DNA from: Saprospiraceae bacterium
Lineage (GTDB): Bacteria > Bacteroidota > Bacteroidia > Chitinophagales > Saprospiraceae
DNA: 8,355 nucleotides
Assembly (NCBI GenBank): GCA_020630895.1
Contig: JAHDII010000132.1
Span: 1-8,355, forward strand
Direction of reading: 5' to 3'
Below, one piece after another: positions 6,966 to 8,355 of this stretch. A model generated the notes under the pieces. It worked only from the letters and a program-made list of their open reading frames with translations. It did no database searches and was not told the DNA's origin. The position numbers were made by a program, and so were the translations under genes. Every line of letters starts with the position of its first letter. Position 1 is the stretch's first letter.

Positions 6966-7682
6966 TTATAATTCATAATTGACTTTTAAATTATCAGTTC
7001 CTCTATAAAAATCATTAATAATTTGAACAACTTCATCAATACTATCTGTTACAGGCATAAGATGTAAATCTTCAGGAGAAATATTATGTTCTTCATGAAG
7101 CATTGTTTTGGTAATCCAATCAATTAATCCTGCCCAAAATTTTGTACCCATTAAAATAACAGGAACTTTAGAAATCTTATTGGTTTGAATTAAAGTAAGT
7201 ACTTCAAATAATTCATCTAAGGTTCCAAAACCTCCAGGCATTACTACAAATGCTTGAGCATATTTTACAAACATTACTTTTCTAATAAAGAAATAATTGT
7301 AATTCAAAACTTTGTCATTATCGATATACTGATTATTAAATTGTTCAAAAGGTAAATCTATATTTAATCCTACTGAAGTTGCATTATTTTGAAAAGCTCC
7401 TTTATTTCCAGCTTCCATAATTCCAGGACCTCCACCTGTAATAATTCCATATCCTTCATCTGTTAAACGTTTGGCGACTTCAACAGTTAATTGGTAATAA
7501 GGATCATGAGCTTTAGTTCTTGCAGAACCAAAAATAGAAATACAAGGACCTATTTTATTCAATCTTTCAAATCCATCAACAAATTCAGAAATGACCTTGA
7601 ACATTGTCCATGAATTTTCTCCTTTCATTTGGCTCCATTGTTTAGGTTGCCATTTATCTTTTATATTTTTTTCATCATTCAT
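6966..7682 (-). CDS. LOG family protein (TIGR00730-type Rossmann fold)
   Basis: This 238-residue cytoplasmic enzyme belongs to the LOG family, whose characterised members release the base from nucleoside 5'-monophosphates (cytokinin riboside monophosphates in plants and some bacteria; possibly ordinary AMP-like substrates in others). Visible motifs: ISIFGSAR (48-55) opening the Rossmann fold, ITGGGPGIMEAGNKGA (81-96), FFIRKVMFVK (131-140) with Arg134 as the likely catalytic arginine, and PGGFGTLDELFE (149-160), the PGGxGTxxE signature with Glu157 as its acid. The ~45-residue lead before the fold suits the longer bacterial LOG forms. The ATG at 7680-7682 is the only start before an upstream in-frame stop near 7731. 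It has its own promoter (7721-7750) and shares the terminator at 6898-6946 with the convergent surface-protein gene. Substrate cannot be read from sequence. Confidence 0.93.
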   Translation of the reverse strand: MNDEKNIKDKWQPKQWSQMKGENSWTMFKVISEFVDGFERLNKIGPCISIFGSARTKAHDPYYQLTVEVAKRLTDEGYGIITGGGPGIMEAGNKGAFQNNATSVGLNIDLPFEQFNNQYIDNDKVLNYNYFFIRKVMFVKYAQAFVVMPGGFGTLDELFEVLTLIQTNKISKVPVILMGTKFWAGLIDWITKTMLHEEHNISPEDLHLMPVTDSIDEVVQIINDFYRGTDNLKVNYEL

Positions 7683-7720
7683 ATATGTATCATTTTTTTT
7701 GTCAATTTTAAAAAAGCCTA

Positions 7721-7750
7721 CAAAGATACTTTATTTATTAAACTTACAAA
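7721..7750 (-). promoter_or_regulatory. Bacteroidota-type promoter for the LOG gene
   Basis: On the minus strand TTTG (7750-7747) is followed after exactly 18 bp by TATCTTTG (7728-7721). Element sequence and spacing are the same as in the promoter at 669-698. The start of transcription would be near 7714, leaving a leader of about 30 nt before the ATG at 7682. Confidence 0.8.
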
Positions 7751-7841
7751 ATGTGTACCTAATTTATAAGGTAGTTAACAGAAATATAAAATTAGATGCA
7801 GCAAAAAGAAAAGAAAACATGTTCTTTATTAAAAATAAATT

Positions 7842-8355
7842 ATGTACAAATATTTATTAATAACTTGTTTATTTTTCTGTAAAAGTCCATCAGATAAATT
7901 AGAATTGTCAGAAATAAAAAGTATTACAATACTTGATCATCTAAACATTAATTATACATATGTAACAACAAAGGACTATGAAATTAAATTAACTGATTCT
8001 GTTTCGTATAAATTATATGAAACAGGAAATATAAGTTTATCTGAATTTACAAGAAAAAAATATAAAAAGAAATTGCGAAAGTTTGAGAAAAAAATTCAAA
8101 AATTAGAAGATAAAATATATAATATAAAAGATGTTGTTTTACAAGATTCATTAAATTCTAAAATAATTCAATACATCGATGATTTTGATGAAAAACAAAG
8201 AAAAGCATATGCAAAATATATAGAATCAAGAAAGCATAAATTTATCAGTGAGGTAAATGAAAATAAAATTATGGAATTAGTAGAAATTATTAATACTTCG
8301 CCTATAACATTTGAACAATTTTTAGATTCAAATCAGAATTTTAAATTGGATTATT
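7842..8355 (+). CDS. Unrecognised probable exported or lipoprotein-like protein, 3' end missing
   Basis: An ATG at 7842-7844 opens a frame that stays open to the right edge (171 codons visible); an in-frame stop at 7836-7838 fixes the start. The N-terminus MYKYLLITCLFFCKSPSDK looks like a short signal peptide, perhaps a lipoprotein signal with cleavage before Cys9 or Cys13, but neither position is a clean lipobox (Phe at -1 of Cys13), so this is tentative. The middle, about residues 73-96, is strongly basic and heptad-like (KKYKKKLRKFEKKIQKLEDK), suggesting a coiled coil; the rest is Lys/Glu/Ile-rich. I recognise no family. No TAnnTTTG box is visible on the plus strand in the 159 bp separating it from the divergent LOG gene, so its promoter is unclear. 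Confidence 0.7.
   Translation, partial: MYKYLLITCLFFCKSPSDKLELSEIKSITILDHLNINYTYVTTKDYEIKLTDSVSYKLYETGNISLSEFTRKKYKKKLRKFEKKIQKLEDKIYNIKDVVLQDSLNSKIIQYIDDFDEKQRKAYAKYIESRKHKFISEVNENKIMELVEIINTSPITFEQFLDSNQNFKLDY

Noticed and set aside
7591..7860. Plus-strand 89-codon open frame antisense to the LOG gene start
   Set aside because: It overlaps the well-supported LOG N-terminus and the start of the next gene, has a Phe/Ser/Leu-rich composition typical of A/T antisense, and has no promoter.
1..8355. Search for a mobile element, defence system or biosynthetic cluster
   Set aside because: No transposase, integrase, terminal inverted repeats, nuclease, toxin-antitoxin pair or tRNA junction was seen; the genes are a mix of housekeeping and one surface protein.

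Overview
The window looks like a stretch of chromosome from a low-GC member of the Bacteroidota. Three things point there. One large gene combines SprB-type repeats with a C-terminal type IX secretion (T9SS) sorting domain, a pairing essentially confined to that phylum. The intergenic regions carry TAnnTTTG promoter -7 boxes, three of them the identical TATCTTTG. Start codons are preceded by A/T-rich leaders without Shine-Dalgarno sequences. I cannot assign a class or genus from the sequence alone.

Layout from left to right: (1) the 3' part of an unrecognised Lys/Glu-rich protein (+). (2) A 140-bp gap with a strong promoter, then a two-gene + strand unit: a BioF2-like GNAT acyltransferase overlapping a DUF3293 protein by 56 bp. 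(3) A convergent transaldolase of the small TalC/MipB/FSA class (-), only 13 bp from the DUF3293 stop. (4) A 182-bp divergent intergenic region with a -7 box for each direction and an A/T palindrome. (5) A 1185-residue secreted surface protein (+): signal peptide, choice-of-anchor V (Reeler-like) domain with a CX4CH motif, twelve SprB-like repeats, and a T9SS type A sorting domain. (6) A perfect 23-bp stem-loop serving as bidirectional terminator. (7) A LOG-family nucleoside monophosphate phosphoribohydrolase (-) with a textbook promoter. (8) The 5' part of an unrecognised, probably exported, coiled-coil-rich protein (+), running off the right edge.

Nothing suggests one joint pathway. The transaldolase and LOG enzyme are housekeeping-type metabolic genes, each with its own promoter. 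The GNAT/DUF3293 pair is the only plausible operon. The repeat protein is a stand-alone surface or adhesin-type gene with no spr or por partner genes beside it. I see no mobile element, CRISPR array, defence system, tRNA or rRNA. The most interesting structure is inside the repeat protein: a higher-order repeat of exactly 227 residues (three ~76-residue modules A-B-C, present twice) in which each module type keeps its own cysteine arrangement. Next is the CX4CH possible haem-binding motif at its mature N-terminus. I found no convincing previously undescribed multi-gene system.
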